Origin: Metabacillus niabensis
GTDB lineage: Bacteria; Bacillota; Bacilli; Bacillales; Bacillaceae
DNA length: 64,000 bases
Direction: 5' to 3'
Assembly: GCF_020524345.1 (NCBI RefSeq)
Contig: NZ_JAIVLH010000019.1
Location: forward strand, 1 to 64,000
Of the stretch, positions 8,396 through 17,223 are shown piece after piece (position 1 is the stretch's first letter; each line of letters starts with the position of its first letter). Position numbers and translations under genes: made by a program. Below the pieces are notes generated by a model. It saw only the letters and a list, made by a program, of their open reading frames with translations. It had not been told where the DNA came from and did no database searches.

Positions 8396-8809
8396 ATGCA
8401 AAAAAATGACTGTGTTTTCTGTCATCCAGATCTAGATGCTAAACAAAAAGTAATAGTAAGTAATGATCATTGTATGTTCTTGCAGTTGGAGCAATCTGAG
8501 ACAAAAGGGAGCCAACTTGAAGGAGCTGGACTTATTGTTCCAAAAAAACATAGAGAAACTGCATTCGATTTGAGTAGAGAAGAATGGGATGCAACCTATA
8601 CACTTCTTATAGAAGTAAAAAAATACCTTGATGAAAAACATCAACCACAGGGCTATAACATCGGATGGAATTGTGGAGAAATAGGCGGACAACATATTTT
8701 TCATTCTCATCTACATGTAATTCCAAGATATAAAGATGAAGCGATGGCTGGTAAGGGGATTAGGTATCTTTTCAAGGGTACGGAGAATAAAAGAGTAGGT
8801 AAAAGATAA
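8396..8809 (+). CDS. HIT-family nucleotide hydrolase
   Basis: This 137-aa protein carries the histidine triad His103-x-His105-x-His107 (HSHLHV) that defines HIT hydrolases. These act on nucleoside phosphoramidates or dinucleoside polyphosphates. Cys6 and Cys9 (CVFC) probably help bind zinc, as in many HIT proteins. AAGGAGC precedes ATG 8396. A NUDIX gene starts 24 nt after the stop, so the two are probably co-transcribed; both families clean up nucleotides. Confidence 0.93.
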   Translation: MQKNDCVFCHPDLDAKQKVIVSNDHCMFLQLEQSETKGSQLEGAGLIVPKKHRETAFDLSREEWDATYTLLIEVKKYLDEKHQPQGYNIGWNCGEIGGQHIFHSHLHVIPRYKDEAMAGKGIRYLFKGTENKRVGKR

Positions 8810-8833
8810 TAAACTAAGGGAAGGAAGAATAGG

Positions 8834-9289
8834 GTGGATTACATTAAATATATAAGAAAGATGGTCGGAAAAAATTATGTTATTTTAGTTGCAGCAGGAG
8901 CGATCGTTTTAGACGATAACAATCGGTTATTACTTCATAAACGTTCAGATAACGGATATTGGGGACTACCTGGTGGATTTATGGAATTAGGAGAGTCTGC
9001 TGAAGAAACAGCAAGAAGGGAAATTTACGAAGAAACGGGAATAATTCTAGGTGAAATGGAATTATTTAATGTTTATTCAGGTAATGGCAGGCAACAGATT
9101 CTAGAAAATGGGCACAAATTTTATGATGTGATAATACTCTTTAAGTGTAAAGATTTTAAAGGTGATATCACTCTAAATAATGAATCGTTGGACGTTAAAT
9201 TTTTTACATTAGATTCATTGCCTGATAGGCTGTTTCCTTCTCAGAAAGACATATTTGAAGATTTATTATCCAAAATACATAATATATAA
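8834..9289 (+). CDS. NUDIX hydrolase
   Basis: This 151-aa protein has a full NUDIX box at residues 48-70 (G48, E54, R62, E63, E66, E67, G69), which binds the metal for hydrolysis of nucleoside diphosphate derivatives. The start is GTG 8834, with AAGGGAAGGA about 5-8 nt upstream. The PGGF preceding the box (residues 46-49) is common in ADP-ribose and MutT-like members. Substrate is not predictable. It follows the HIT gene closely. Confidence 0.93.
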   Translation: MDYIKYIRKMVGKNYVILVAAGAIVLDDNNRLLLHKRSDNGYWGLPGGFMELGESAEETARREIYEETGIILGEMELFNVYSGNGRQQILENGHKFYDVIILFKCKDFKGDITLNNESLDVKFFTLDSLPDRLFPSQKDIFEDLLSKIHNI

Positions 9290-9366
9290 ATAAGTAAAGG
9301 GAGAGAGGTTGGGATTGAAAGAATAACGAATAAAATATTGTTTTGATAAACCAAGGAGGAAGATAT

Positions 9367-9888
9367 ATGCTATACGATTTACAAGGCGAAGCAAATATGT
9401 CACAAATAGTTGGGATATTGTATTCAACTATAAAGGAAAATAGCCAACGATTACAATCTATTACGGCTGGCATGTCGCAGGAAGAAGTAGATTACCAGGG
9501 TCCAAATAACAACTATAATAGTACAGCTCAGTTAATAAAACATATCATGTATGTTGAACTTAATTGGGTTTATAGAATAAAAGGAAAACCGCTCCCGGAT
9601 TCGTTAAAAGAACAATATGGTCCAATGATCGATGAAAATGATCGACTTCCAATGATTAAGGGGATAGCTTTGAACACACTTATGGATCAGTATGAAGGTG
9701 TATTAAACACATTGAAAGATACATGTACACATTTGACAGATGCTGACTTAGATAAGGTTGTCACTTTTGGTCACGAGAATGAAAAGAAAGCAACCATTCG
9801 ATGGGGCCTCTGGCATATGGCTGACCACAATCGCTATCATCAAGCACATATCAATCAGCTTAGAAAGTGGTATAAAGAAAGTCTTTAA
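9367..9888 (+). CDS. DinB-family protein
   Basis: This 173-aa four-helix DinB/YfiT-like protein has candidate metal histidines in LIKHI (about residue 53) and in the C-terminal HMADHNRYHQAHI block. DinB-superfamily proteins are metal-dependent transferases, some using bacillithiol. ATG 9367 sits 6 nt after AAGGAGGA; the ORF-track extension to 9343 lies upstream of that site. Its role here is unknown. Confidence 0.85.
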   Translation: MLYDLQGEANMSQIVGILYSTIKENSQRLQSITAGMSQEEVDYQGPNNNYNSTAQLIKHIMYVELNWVYRIKGKPLPDSLKEQYGPMIDENDRLPMIKGIALNTLMDQYEGVLNTLKDTCTHLTDADLDKVVTFGHENEKKATIRWGLWHMADHNRYHQAHINQLRKWYKESL

Positions 9889-9936
9889 CAAAAACTTGGA
9901 ACATTCATGTGATTGGTATACACAGGGGGAAAATAT

Positions 9937-10119
9937 TTGAAACGGATTTTGTATAAGTCTTTAGCTTACTTTTTAGGATTCTTTATCTGTAATTTAATGA
10001 TAAATGCAATTTTTAAACCATCTCTGGATGTGTTGACAGCGTTTTCTGTTGCGCTGGGAACTTCTGTAGGTATTGCTTTCGTTGAACATTACATAACCAA
10101 GAGGAACTCCGGGAAATGA
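9937..10119 (+). CDS. small two-helix membrane protein
   Basis: A 60-aa protein reads from TTG 9937, 6 nt after AGGGGGA (9924-9930). It has two hydrophobic segments (about residues 8-25 and 32-50) and a short basic C-terminus. A terminator overlaps the last codons. I recognise no family. Confidence 0.6.
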   Translation: MKRILYKSLAYFLGFFICNLMINAIFKPSLDVLTAFSVALGTSVGIAFVEHYITKRNSGK

Positions 10120-10133
10120 ACCGGGGTTTCTTT
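10105..10133 (+). terminator. terminator
   Basis: AACTCCGG (10105-10112) pairs with CCGGGGTT (10121-10128), one G-T pair, then a T-rich tail. Confidence 0.75.
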
Positions 10134-10241
10134 CATTGGATTTAAATCATTGCTGCATATTTTGTCATCTGCCGCACCCGATAAGAGTGTATAATAAAAT
10201 GAGAACTACTTAGTTGATTGTCTCTTATGGGAGGGATAACG

Positions 10242-11786
10242 ATGAAATCGGGAGAGTTGTATCGAACACTGATTGTGGATGATGAGAAGTTAATTAGACA
10301 AGGGATCAAGCATTATATAAATTGGGAGCAAGAGGGTTTTCAAGTAATTGGTGAAGCATCAAATGGGCAGGAGGCTCTTGAATTAATTGAGCAAACAAAT
10401 CCACATATTATTTTAACTGATATTGTTATGCCGATCATGGACGGAGAAGAGTTAACGAGGATTGTGAAGGAGAAATATCCACATATTCAAATCATTATCT
10501 TAAGCAGCTTTGGGGAGTTTGATTATGTTCGCTCAACATTCCAGCATGGAGCTGTAGATTATATGTTAAAGCCAAAACTTGATGCTGAGGGGTTGCTACA
10601 GGTATTAAAAACAGCAGTAAGCAAAATACCTGCTACACCTGAATCTCAAAAGAGTAAAGATCATTCGATTTCAGTCACTTACTTAATTGACCGGTTAATG
10701 TCAGGCTATCAGGAAGATCTTGATGAAGAGTTGGTTTCAGGAATTTTTCCGAATTCCACATACTATCTAATGGCAGTAAATGTATGTGATGGAGAAGAAG
10801 GATATGAGCAGTCACTAAAGGAGAAGCTTGGATCATTTTTTGATGATGTGTTAAAGGATGTTGTGCATTATTGTTTTAATGGTGAGCAGAACGACATTGT
10901 TTTTCTAATGAATATGGAGAAAAACCATTTTACAAAGGTGCTAGAGTTTGTTAAAGCTGAAGCTGATTCTAAGATTGGAGCTAGTTTTGCGGTAAGTAAA
11001 GAATTTATGGACTTCTCTGAGATCGGGCATGTCTATAAAGAAGGAATAAAGAAGATGTTGAACTACCGTTTTTATTTCCCGGATGTAACCGTATTGACTG
11101 AAGAAGGGATACCTGCAGAATCTATCAAAACCTCGTCGTTTAATTTGGACTGGTTTACGAATGAACTGAAGCATGAACGGTTTGAGCTTGCGTTTGATTA
11201 TTTGCAAACATATGTAAATGAGCTATCAACTAGTTTTACTACGAATATTTTTGAATACAAGTCTTTCTATGAAAATATGATTTTTACAATAACAGTTCTG
11301 CTCAATAATATGGATTATGAAGTGGATGAGTTGGAAAACGGTAAATTCAACTATTTTAACTCGATAGATGAAGCAAAATCAGCTAGAGAGGTTGTGGAAT
11401 TGTTTCATCAATTTTTAGCAGAGGTCAAAAAAGTTGTCTATGCAAAAAACAGTCATTCGTCTAAGTCAAATATGAAAATGATTTTGGAATATATTCAGGA
11501 ACATTATGCAGACCCGCTAACACTTACAGGTGTAGCAAACCATTTTCACTTTAATCCGACCTATCTATCAAGTTATTTTTCTTCAAATAATAATGAAGGA
11601 TTTAATGAATATTTAAATAAAGTGCGAATTGAGGAAGCCAGTAAGCTGTTAATTCATGATACGTTACCGATTGCAGAAATAGGCGGAAAAGTTGGATACT
11701 CAGATCATAGCTATTTTTGCAAAGTATTTAAAAAGTTAAAGGGAGTATCTCCTAGTCAATATAGAAGAAAACAATATATGAAATAG
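10242..11786 (+). CDS. YesN-type response regulator (AraC output)
   Basis: This 514-aa regulator has an N-terminal receiver domain (acidic pocket Asp13/Asp14, phosphoacceptor Asp60, Lys in the LKPK block near residue 110), a long middle region, and a C-terminal AraC double helix-turn-helix (about residues 410-512). This is the YesN class of two-component regulators. They partner YesM-like kinases and usually control sugar ABC transporters. ATG 10242 follows GGGAGGG by 6 nt. The kinase gene begins 13 nt after the stop, and a sugar ABC operon follows, so this regulator probably activates that operon in response to its sugar. Confidence 0.93.
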   Translation: MKSGELYRTLIVDDEKLIRQGIKHYINWEQEGFQVIGEASNGQEALELIEQTNPHIILTDIVMPIMDGEELTRIVKEKYPHIQIIILSSFGEFDYVRSTFQHGAVDYMLKPKLDAEGLLQVLKTAVSKIPATPESQKSKDHSISVTYLIDRLMSGYQEDLDEELVSGIFPNSTYYLMAVNVCDGEEGYEQSLKEKLGSFFDDVLKDVVHYCFNGEQNDIVFLMNMEKNHFTKVLEFVKAEADSKIGASFAVSKEFMDFSEIGHVYKEGIKKMLNYRFYFPDVTVLTEEGIPAESIKTSSFNLDWFTNELKHERFELAFDYLQTYVNELSTSFTTNIFEYKSFYENMIFTITVLLNNMDYEVDELENGKFNYFNSIDEAKSAREVVELFHQFLAEVKKVVYAKNSHSSKSNMKMILEYIQEHYADPLTLTGVANHFHFNPTYLSSYFSSNNNEGFNEYLNKVRIEEASKLLIHDTLPIAEIGGKVGYSDHSYFCKVFKKLKGVSPSQYRRKQYMK

Positions 11787-11799
11787 GAGATGTGAAGAG

Positions 11800-13578
11800 G
11801 TGAGGGTATTTCATAATCATTTCAAACATAATGGGTTATTTTTTATTATGTTTATTGTAACCGTTATCACAATTGTGTCTGTTTCGATCATCATTACATG
11901 GACGACATTTAGGATGTCTGAGAAATTTTTTATTGATAAGTTTAGTATTACAAATGCAAAAGTGATGGACCAGGTGAAGGAGAACTTAGAGGCGTTTCAT
12001 TATGCCGTTGTCATTGCATCAAACAATATTTCACAAAGCGGCACGATCAAAAATATTCTTACAGATGAACAAACAAATAGGCAGGAAATGAGATCCATTT
12101 ATGATATGAGCCAGCAGATCAATCGGATTCATTCCCCGATGGAAACGTATGAAGTTGAAATTATGATTACAGGGAAAAATGGCTTTAATTATGCAACAGG
12201 CCGTACGTATTGGCCTATTACATTTGACAGCTTAAGATCAACGGAGCTGACTGAAAATACGTTAAAAGATCCAAATCGTTTGATTTATCAATTTGGTCAG
12301 AAGGAAAACAACGTGGACGATCATTTTATTGTGATTTCCAAAGCATTGCAAGACCGTATCTCGAGGAACATATATGGTGCCCTGTATTTTGTTATTCAAG
12401 AAAGTGAATTTAAATCATTTTATAACAGTTTTACAAGCGCGGGGAATGATGTGTTTGTATTAAATAAATCCGGGTACATTCTTTCCAGTAATCAAACCTC
12501 TAACATAGGTCATAAAGCGGACGAGCTTATAACCTATTTGAAATCAAATGAGGATGTAACAAATCATTATGAAATTGGAGAAATAAAGGGAGAAGATCAT
12601 ATTATTTTTACGAAATATCTTCCTTCGATGGATTTGTATTTTGTTAATGTGATTGATAAGAAAACAGCCATAGGCGGTTTATTTAATAAGAAGCAAATTG
12701 TTTTGTTATCAGTTGGGATTGTATTAGTTGCGCTCGTTATTGTTTTTCTTGTCACCAGGAGAGTGACAAATTCTTTATCAACGTTAGTAAGACAAATTGA
12801 AAATACGTCAAAGTACAATTTTGATCAATATGTTTCAGTAACAGGCACATATGAAACAAGACAAATTGGTTTGGCTTATAATTCGATGCTGGATGAATTA
12901 CAGGAGTACTTGGAGAAACTTGTGCAATTTCAGAAGGAAAAACGCCATGCTGAACTTGCTGCCTTACAGCAACAAATCAATCCCCATTTCTTATATAATA
13001 CCCTCACTTCCATCAAATTTTTGGTACAGCAAGGAGGAAAGGCAGAGGCTGAAGAGACGATTCGTTCGTTGATTACTCTGCTGCAAAACACGTTAGGAAA
13101 CGGGAGTGAAACCATTACAATCAAACAAGAAGTAGATAATTTGAAAGCATATGTCTACATCAATCAAATGCGCTATGGCGATCGAATCAAAGTGAACTAT
13201 TTCGTATCACCAGATTGTGAAAAGTATCATATTCCAAAGCTTATTTTACAGCCTTTTATAGAAAATTCCTTCTTTCACGGATTTAATTCAAAAACAGAAG
13301 GCTTTATTAATCTCATGATTTGGAAGAAAGATCATACATTATTATTTGAAATAATGGACAATGGTGATGGGATGGAGATTTCATCTGAGAATACTCTTCC
13401 TGATACAAAAAGAAAGCAACAACACTTTACAGGGATTGGTGTCCGAAATGTACATGAGCGCTTACAGCTTATTTACGGGGGAAAATATGGTGTAGAAATT
13501 TCTAGTAAACTAGGTGAAGGAACAAGTGTGAAAATACGAATTCCGATTGGTACTGATGAAAATTTTACAAATATCTAA
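11800..13578 (+). CDS. YesM-type sensor histidine kinase
   Basis: This 592-aa membrane kinase has a transmembrane helix at about residues 14-36, an extracellular Cache-like sensor domain (about 37-300), a second helix (about 302-322), a HAMP domain, a His_kinase domain with phosphoacceptor His396 (QINPHFLYN) and a C-terminal ATPase domain with N and G boxes. It is encoded from GTG 11800, 13 nt after its response regulator. YesM-like kinases sense extracellular sugars, often with the help of the transporter's binding protein, which is the next gene. Confidence 0.93.
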   Translation: MRVFHNHFKHNGLFFIMFIVTVITIVSVSIIITWTTFRMSEKFFIDKFSITNAKVMDQVKENLEAFHYAVVIASNNISQSGTIKNILTDEQTNRQEMRSIYDMSQQINRIHSPMETYEVEIMITGKNGFNYATGRTYWPITFDSLRSTELTENTLKDPNRLIYQFGQKENNVDDHFIVISKALQDRISRNIYGALYFVIQESEFKSFYNSFTSAGNDVFVLNKSGYILSSNQTSNIGHKADELITYLKSNEDVTNHYEIGEIKGEDHIIFTKYLPSMDLYFVNVIDKKTAIGGLFNKKQIVLLSVGIVLVALVIVFLVTRRVTNSLSTLVRQIENTSKYNFDQYVSVTGTYETRQIGLAYNSMLDELQEYLEKLVQFQKEKRHAELAALQQQINPHFLYNTLTSIKFLVQQGGKAEAEETIRSLITLLQNTLGNGSETITIKQEVDNLKAYVYINQMRYGDRIKVNYFVSPDCEKYHIPKLILQPFIENSFFHGFNSKTEGFINLMIWKKDHTLLFEIMDNGDGMEISSENTLPDTKRKQQHFTGIGVRNVHERLQLIYGGKYGVEISSKLGEGTSVKIRIPIGTDENFTNI

Positions 13579-13601
13579 AGAATTTACAAATTAGCACATC
13601 A

Positions 13602-13615
13602 TGAAAGCGTATACA
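13602..13615 (+). promoter_or_regulatory. candidate CcpA cre site
   Basis: TGAAAGCGTATACA matches the cre consensus TGWNANCGNTNWCA at all fixed positions except one. It lies 140 bp before the sugar-binding lipoprotein gene. Confidence 0.4.
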
Positions 13616-13687
13616 ATTACTGAAAAAATCACAAGTTTATAAAAATATCTTCCTACAAGAAAAATCTCTTGAGATGATACGATAAGG

Positions 13688-13716
13688 TTGTAAGTTGGAT
13701 AACGCTTACATTGTAT
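13688..13716 (+). promoter_or_regulatory. sugar ABC operon promoter with embedded cre-like site
   Basis: A -35-like TTGTAA (13688-13693) and a -10-like TTGTAT (13711-13716) are 17 nt apart. GGATAACGCTTACA (13697-13710) between them fits the cre consensus with one mismatch. CcpA binding there would block RNA polymerase. Both calls are pattern matches only. Confidence 0.4.
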
Positions 13717-13741
13717 AAACTAAAGAGATGGGGGTACGTGT

Positions 13742-15037
13742 ATGAAGAAGGTATTTGCATTATTTTTAGTTAGTCTCTTGTTATTATTAACAGCATGTTC
13801 AGGATCAAATGAACAGGCACAAACAGAATCCGGTGATTCAAAAGATCCGAATGAATTAACGATCTGGACATGGGATCCGAATTTTAACGTAAAAGCAATG
13901 AATTTAGCAGCAGAGGCATATCAAGCTGATAACCCTGATTTTAAAATTAAGATTATCGAAAATGCCCAAGAAGATGTTGTACAAAAACTAAATACGAGCT
14001 TAAGCTCTGGAACAACAAAAGGGCTGCCAAATATCGTGTTAATTGAAGATTATCGGGCACAAAGTTTCTTGCAAGCATATCCTGATGCATTTCATGAGTT
14101 AACAGACGTTTTTAATACGGAAGATTTTGCTTCCTATAAGCTTGGTCCAACAAGCTTGGATGGTAAAGTTTACGGTTTACCGTTCGACTCCGGTGTAACA
14201 GGTTTATATGTAAGAACAGATTATCTATCTGAAGCTGGTTACACAGTAGAAGATCTTAACAATGCTGATTGGGATAAATACATTGAAATTGGGAAAGCAG
14301 TAAAAGAAAAAACAGGGAAATTCATGTTATCTCTAGATCCTAACGACATGGGAATTGTTCGTATTATGGTTCAATCCGCAGGTTCTTGGTTTACTGAAGA
14401 AGATGGGGTTACTCCTCAATTAGCGGGAAATGAAGCACTAAAGAAATCGTTTGAAGTTTATAAAAAACTAATAGAAGCAGATATTGCTAGACCTATTTCT
14501 GATTGGAATCAATTGCTGGAAGGATTTAATAGTGGTGAAGTAGCTTCTGTACCAACAGGAAACTGGATTACAGCATCTGTAAAAGCCGAAGTTTCACAAT
14601 CAGGAAAATGGGCGGTTGCTCCAATTCCAAAACTACCAGGTATGGACAGTTCTGTTAATGCATCAAACTTAGGTGGAAGCTCTTGGTATGTTCTTGATGT
14701 ACCAGGAAAAGAGAAAGCTGCGGACTTCCTCTCAAAAACATTTGGATCAAATGTTGATTTCTACCAAACATTAGTCACTGAAATCGGTGCAATTGGTACC
14801 TATATCCCTGCAGCAGAGGGTGAAGCATACAAAGCAGCAGATGAATTTTTCGGTGGGCAAGCAACTGTTACAGATTTCTCAGCATGGACAGAGGAAATCC
14901 CGCGTATTAACTACGGTTTACACACATACGCAATCGAGGATATCTTAGTAGTTGAAATGCAAAACTACCTTAACGGAAAAGAAGTTGATCAAGTGCTGGA
15001 AGATGCACAAGCGCAAGCTGAAGCACAACTCAAGTAA
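13742..15037 (+). CDS. CUT1 sugar ABC transporter, binding lipoprotein
   Basis: This 431-aa extracellular binding protein (SBP_bac_1 family) starts with a lipoprotein signal peptide ending in a LLTAC lipobox (Cys19). It would be anchored outside the membrane and deliver a sugar or oligosaccharide to the permeases encoded next. It resembles lactose/arabinose-type binding proteins from memory, but the substrate is not certain. The system lacks its own ATPase gene, as is usual for Bacillus CUT1 importers that share MsmX. It follows a YesM/YesN pair and has cre-like sites upstream. A terminator-like hairpin and a repeat element separate it from the permeases. Confidence 0.9.
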   Translation: MKKVFALFLVSLLLLLTACSGSNEQAQTESGDSKDPNELTIWTWDPNFNVKAMNLAAEAYQADNPDFKIKIIENAQEDVVQKLNTSLSSGTTKGLPNIVLIEDYRAQSFLQAYPDAFHELTDVFNTEDFASYKLGPTSLDGKVYGLPFDSGVTGLYVRTDYLSEAGYTVEDLNNADWDKYIEIGKAVKEKTGKFMLSLDPNDMGIVRIMVQSAGSWFTEEDGVTPQLAGNEALKKSFEVYKKLIEADIARPISDWNQLLEGFNSGEVASVPTGNWITASVKAEVSQSGKWAVAPIPKLPGMDSSVNASNLGGSSWYVLDVPGKEKAADFLSKTFGSNVDFYQTLVTEIGAIGTYIPAAEGEAYKAADEFFGGQATVTDFSAWTEEIPRINYGLHTYAIEDILVVEMQNYLNGKEVDQVLEDAQAQAEAQLK

Positions 15038-15047
15038 TCTCTAAATA

Positions 15048-15120
15048 AGCCTTAGGAACTCCCCCTACTTCTTCTTAGGATAGAGTCATGAAGTTTCAGG
15101 CGAGAGCCTAAGGCTTTTTC
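15048..15120 (+). terminator. long-loop hairpin (attenuator) after the binding-protein gene
   Basis: AGCCTTAGG (15048-15056) pairs perfectly with CCTAAGGCT (15107-15115), with a ~50-nt loop and a T-run after it. It could end most transcripts after the lipoprotein gene, giving an excess of binding protein over permease, as is common in such operons. Confidence 0.6.
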
Positions 15121-15167
15121 TGAAAGAGTAAGAAAGTGTTATGTTTTGTACTTAGTTTTGTGTTTGG

Positions 15168-15346
15168 TGTCTAGCTCCAGCGCCTAGCCTTAGATCGCAC
15201 AGGATGTGCAAGTGCAGTCGGTGCGACAGGAGCGACAGGACGTCGCGATTTTAGACTGCCTCTAGGGTCTAGCCAATTTGGAATTGAAGGCAAAGAACGC
15301 CTTCTATTCCAAATCGTCTTATTTGCCCAAGGCGCTTGCGCTTTTC
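15168..15346 (+). repeat. interspersed 'TGTCTAGCTCC' repeat, long copy
   Basis: This copy begins TGTCTAGCTCCAGCGCCTAG and ends GGCGCTTGCGCTTTTCT, matching the element at 19792-19914. It contains a hairpin (15276-15291 with 15299-15314, 16 bp, one mismatch). Relative to the second copy it has an extra GC-rich block of about 60-65 bp (roughly 15190-15270) rich in GCGACAGGA motifs. The ends are known to me as a widespread Bacillus intergenic repeat. It lies between the binding-protein and permease genes of one transport system. Confidence 0.85.
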
Positions 15347-15373
15347 TAATCAAATGGTAAGGAGTGACTACAG

Positions 15374-16303
15374 TTGATCCCAACAAAAACGACTCAGACT
15401 CAATCTGTTCCAGTGGTAAAACCAAAACGAAATATTCGTTTGAAAAATGCTGTAATCGGTTGGTCTTTTATAGCTGTTGCTACACTAATGATTGTGTTGT
15501 TTTATTTTTACCCAATGCTTCAAGCCTTACTTTTATCATTTCAATCAGGTGCCGGCACTAATTTGACTTTTATTGGTTTAGATAATTACATTCGTCTGGT
15601 TAAGGATCCTACATTTCTTACAGCCGTAAAAAATACGGTTTTTTATCTAATTATTCAAGTTCCGTTAATGATTCTATTAGCCTTGTTCATCTCGGTATTG
15701 TTAAACGATAAAACCCTGAAAATGAAAGGATTCTTCCGTACAGCCATCTTTTTACCATGTGTGACATCACTGGTAGCTTATTCTGTTGTTTTTAAATATT
15801 TATTTGGAACAGAGGGCATGATTAATTTATTTCTCATGAAGGTTTCAATAATAGACGCGCCGATTCAATGGCTGACAGATCCATTCTGGGCGAAAATTGC
15901 GATCGTTATAGCAATTACATGGAGATGGACCGGCTATAATATGATTTTCTACTTATCAGCCTTACAAAATATTGATCATTCCATTTATGAAGCAGCAAAG
16001 ATAGACGGTGCTTCATCTGTTCAACAATTCTTTAAAATTACCATTCCAATGCTAAAACCTATTATTCTTTTTACTTCGATTACATCAACGATAGGGACAT
16101 TACAGTTATTCGATGAAGTGATGAACATTACAAAAGGTGGACCTGGTAATGCAACGATGACGATTTCTCAGTATATTTACGATTTATCCTTTAAATACAC
16201 GCCAGACTTTGGGTATGCAGCAACTGTCTCCTATGCAATCGTGATTATGATCGTGATCTTCTCTATCATTCAATTCAAAGTGGCAGGTGATCGAAATGGC
16301 TAA
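15374..16303 (+). CDS. CUT1 sugar ABC permease 1 (MalF-like)
   Basis: This 309-aa permease has six predicted membrane helices and an EAA loop (EAAKIDGASSVQQFF) near residues 213-227, which contacts the ATPase. TTG 15374 has AAGGAG 9 nt upstream. It overlaps the next permease gene by 8 nt. With the binding lipoprotein and the second permease it forms a CUT1 importer whose ATPase is encoded elsewhere. Confidence 0.92.
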   Translation: MIPTKTTQTQSVPVVKPKRNIRLKNAVIGWSFIAVATLMIVLFYFYPMLQALLLSFQSGAGTNLTFIGLDNYIRLVKDPTFLTAVKNTVFYLIIQVPLMILLALFISVLLNDKTLKMKGFFRTAIFLPCVTSLVAYSVVFKYLFGTEGMINLFLMKVSIIDAPIQWLTDPFWAKIAIVIAITWRWTGYNMIFYLSALQNIDHSIYEAAKIDGASSVQQFFKITIPMLKPIILFTSITSTIGTLQLFDEVMNITKGGPGNATMTISQYIYDLSFKYTPDFGYAATVSYAIVIMIVIFSIIQFKVAGDRNG

Positions 16304-17120
16304 ACTGAAGCGAATTTTAAGCTATGTATTCTTAGCATTAGCAACAATCGTCTCTGTATTTCCATTCATATGGATGGTTGTAAGTGCAACAAATAAATCG
16401 GTTGACGTAACACAAGGAAGATTACTGCCCGGCAGTCATCTACTACAAAACTTTCAAAATCTACTAAATACAGTTGACCTTGTGCCCGCATTAGTAAATT
16501 CGGCAAAAATTTCGATTACAACGACTTTGTTATCCCTGCTTATCGCATCACTGGCTGGATACGGCTTTGAGATTTTTAAAAGTAAAGCAAAAGATGTTGT
16601 CTTTAATATTTTGCTGCTTTCGATGATGATTCCTTTTGCAGCATTAATGGTTCCGTTATTCCGAATGTTCGGTACCGTTTCTCAAACAGCACCATTCATG
16701 GGAATCGATACGCTAACTGCAGCCGTTTTGCCATCTGTCACAACAGCCTTTTTAATCTTCTTCTTTCGCCAAAGCACAAAGATGTTTCCGAAAGACATTC
16801 TTGAAGCAGGGCGTATTGACGGGCTAAGTGAAATAGGAGTGTTTTTCCGCATTTATGTACCAACAATGAAAACAACATATGCTGCGGCTGCAATCATCAC
16901 TTTCATGGGCAGCTGGAATAACTATTTATGGCCGCTCGTTGTGTTACAATCACCGGAAAATCAAACAATCCCATTGCTTATCTCGAATCTTGGCTCAGGA
17001 TATTCCCCGGACTTCGGAGTAATCATGACAGCCATCGTAATTGCAACACTACCAGCAGCGTTTATCTTCTTCATTATGCAAAAGCACTTCGTTGCCGGAA
17101 TGATGGGTTCTGTGAAATAA
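16296..17120 (+). CDS. CUT1 sugar ABC permease 2 (MalG-like)
   Basis: This 274-aa permease has six membrane helices and an EAA loop (EAGRIDGLSEIGVFF) near residues 170-184. ATG 16296 follows an AGGTG and overlaps the stop of permease 1 by 8 nt, indicating translational coupling. A terminator lies 12 nt after the stop. Confidence 0.92.
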   Translation: MAKLKRILSYVFLALATIVSVFPFIWMVVSATNKSVDVTQGRLLPGSHLLQNFQNLLNTVDLVPALVNSAKISITTTLLSLLIASLAGYGFEIFKSKAKDVVFNILLLSMMIPFAALMVPLFRMFGTVSQTAPFMGIDTLTAAVLPSVTTAFLIFFFRQSTKMFPKDILEAGRIDGLSEIGVFFRIYVPTMKTTYAAAAIITFMGSWNNYLWPLVVLQSPENQTIPLLISNLGSGYSPDFGVIMTAIVIATLPAAFIFFIMQKHFVAGMMGSVK

Positions 17121-17131
17121 GAATCATAATG

Positions 17132-17158
17132 AAAGAGCTTGTATACACAGGCTCTTTT
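17132..17158 (+). terminator. sugar ABC operon terminator
   Basis: An 11-bp stem with one G-T pair (17132-17142 with 17147-17157) and a tetraloop, T-rich 3' arm. Confidence 0.75.
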
Positions 17159-17223
17159 ATTTTGGAAAAATATGAAGTTATGAAGTAAAATAGAATGAGT
17201 GGAATGAAAGGGGATACATAAAC

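Noticed and set aside
15171-15425. 84-aa minus-strand ORF over the interspersed repeat
   Set aside because: Arises from the GC-rich repeat insert; no ribosome site.
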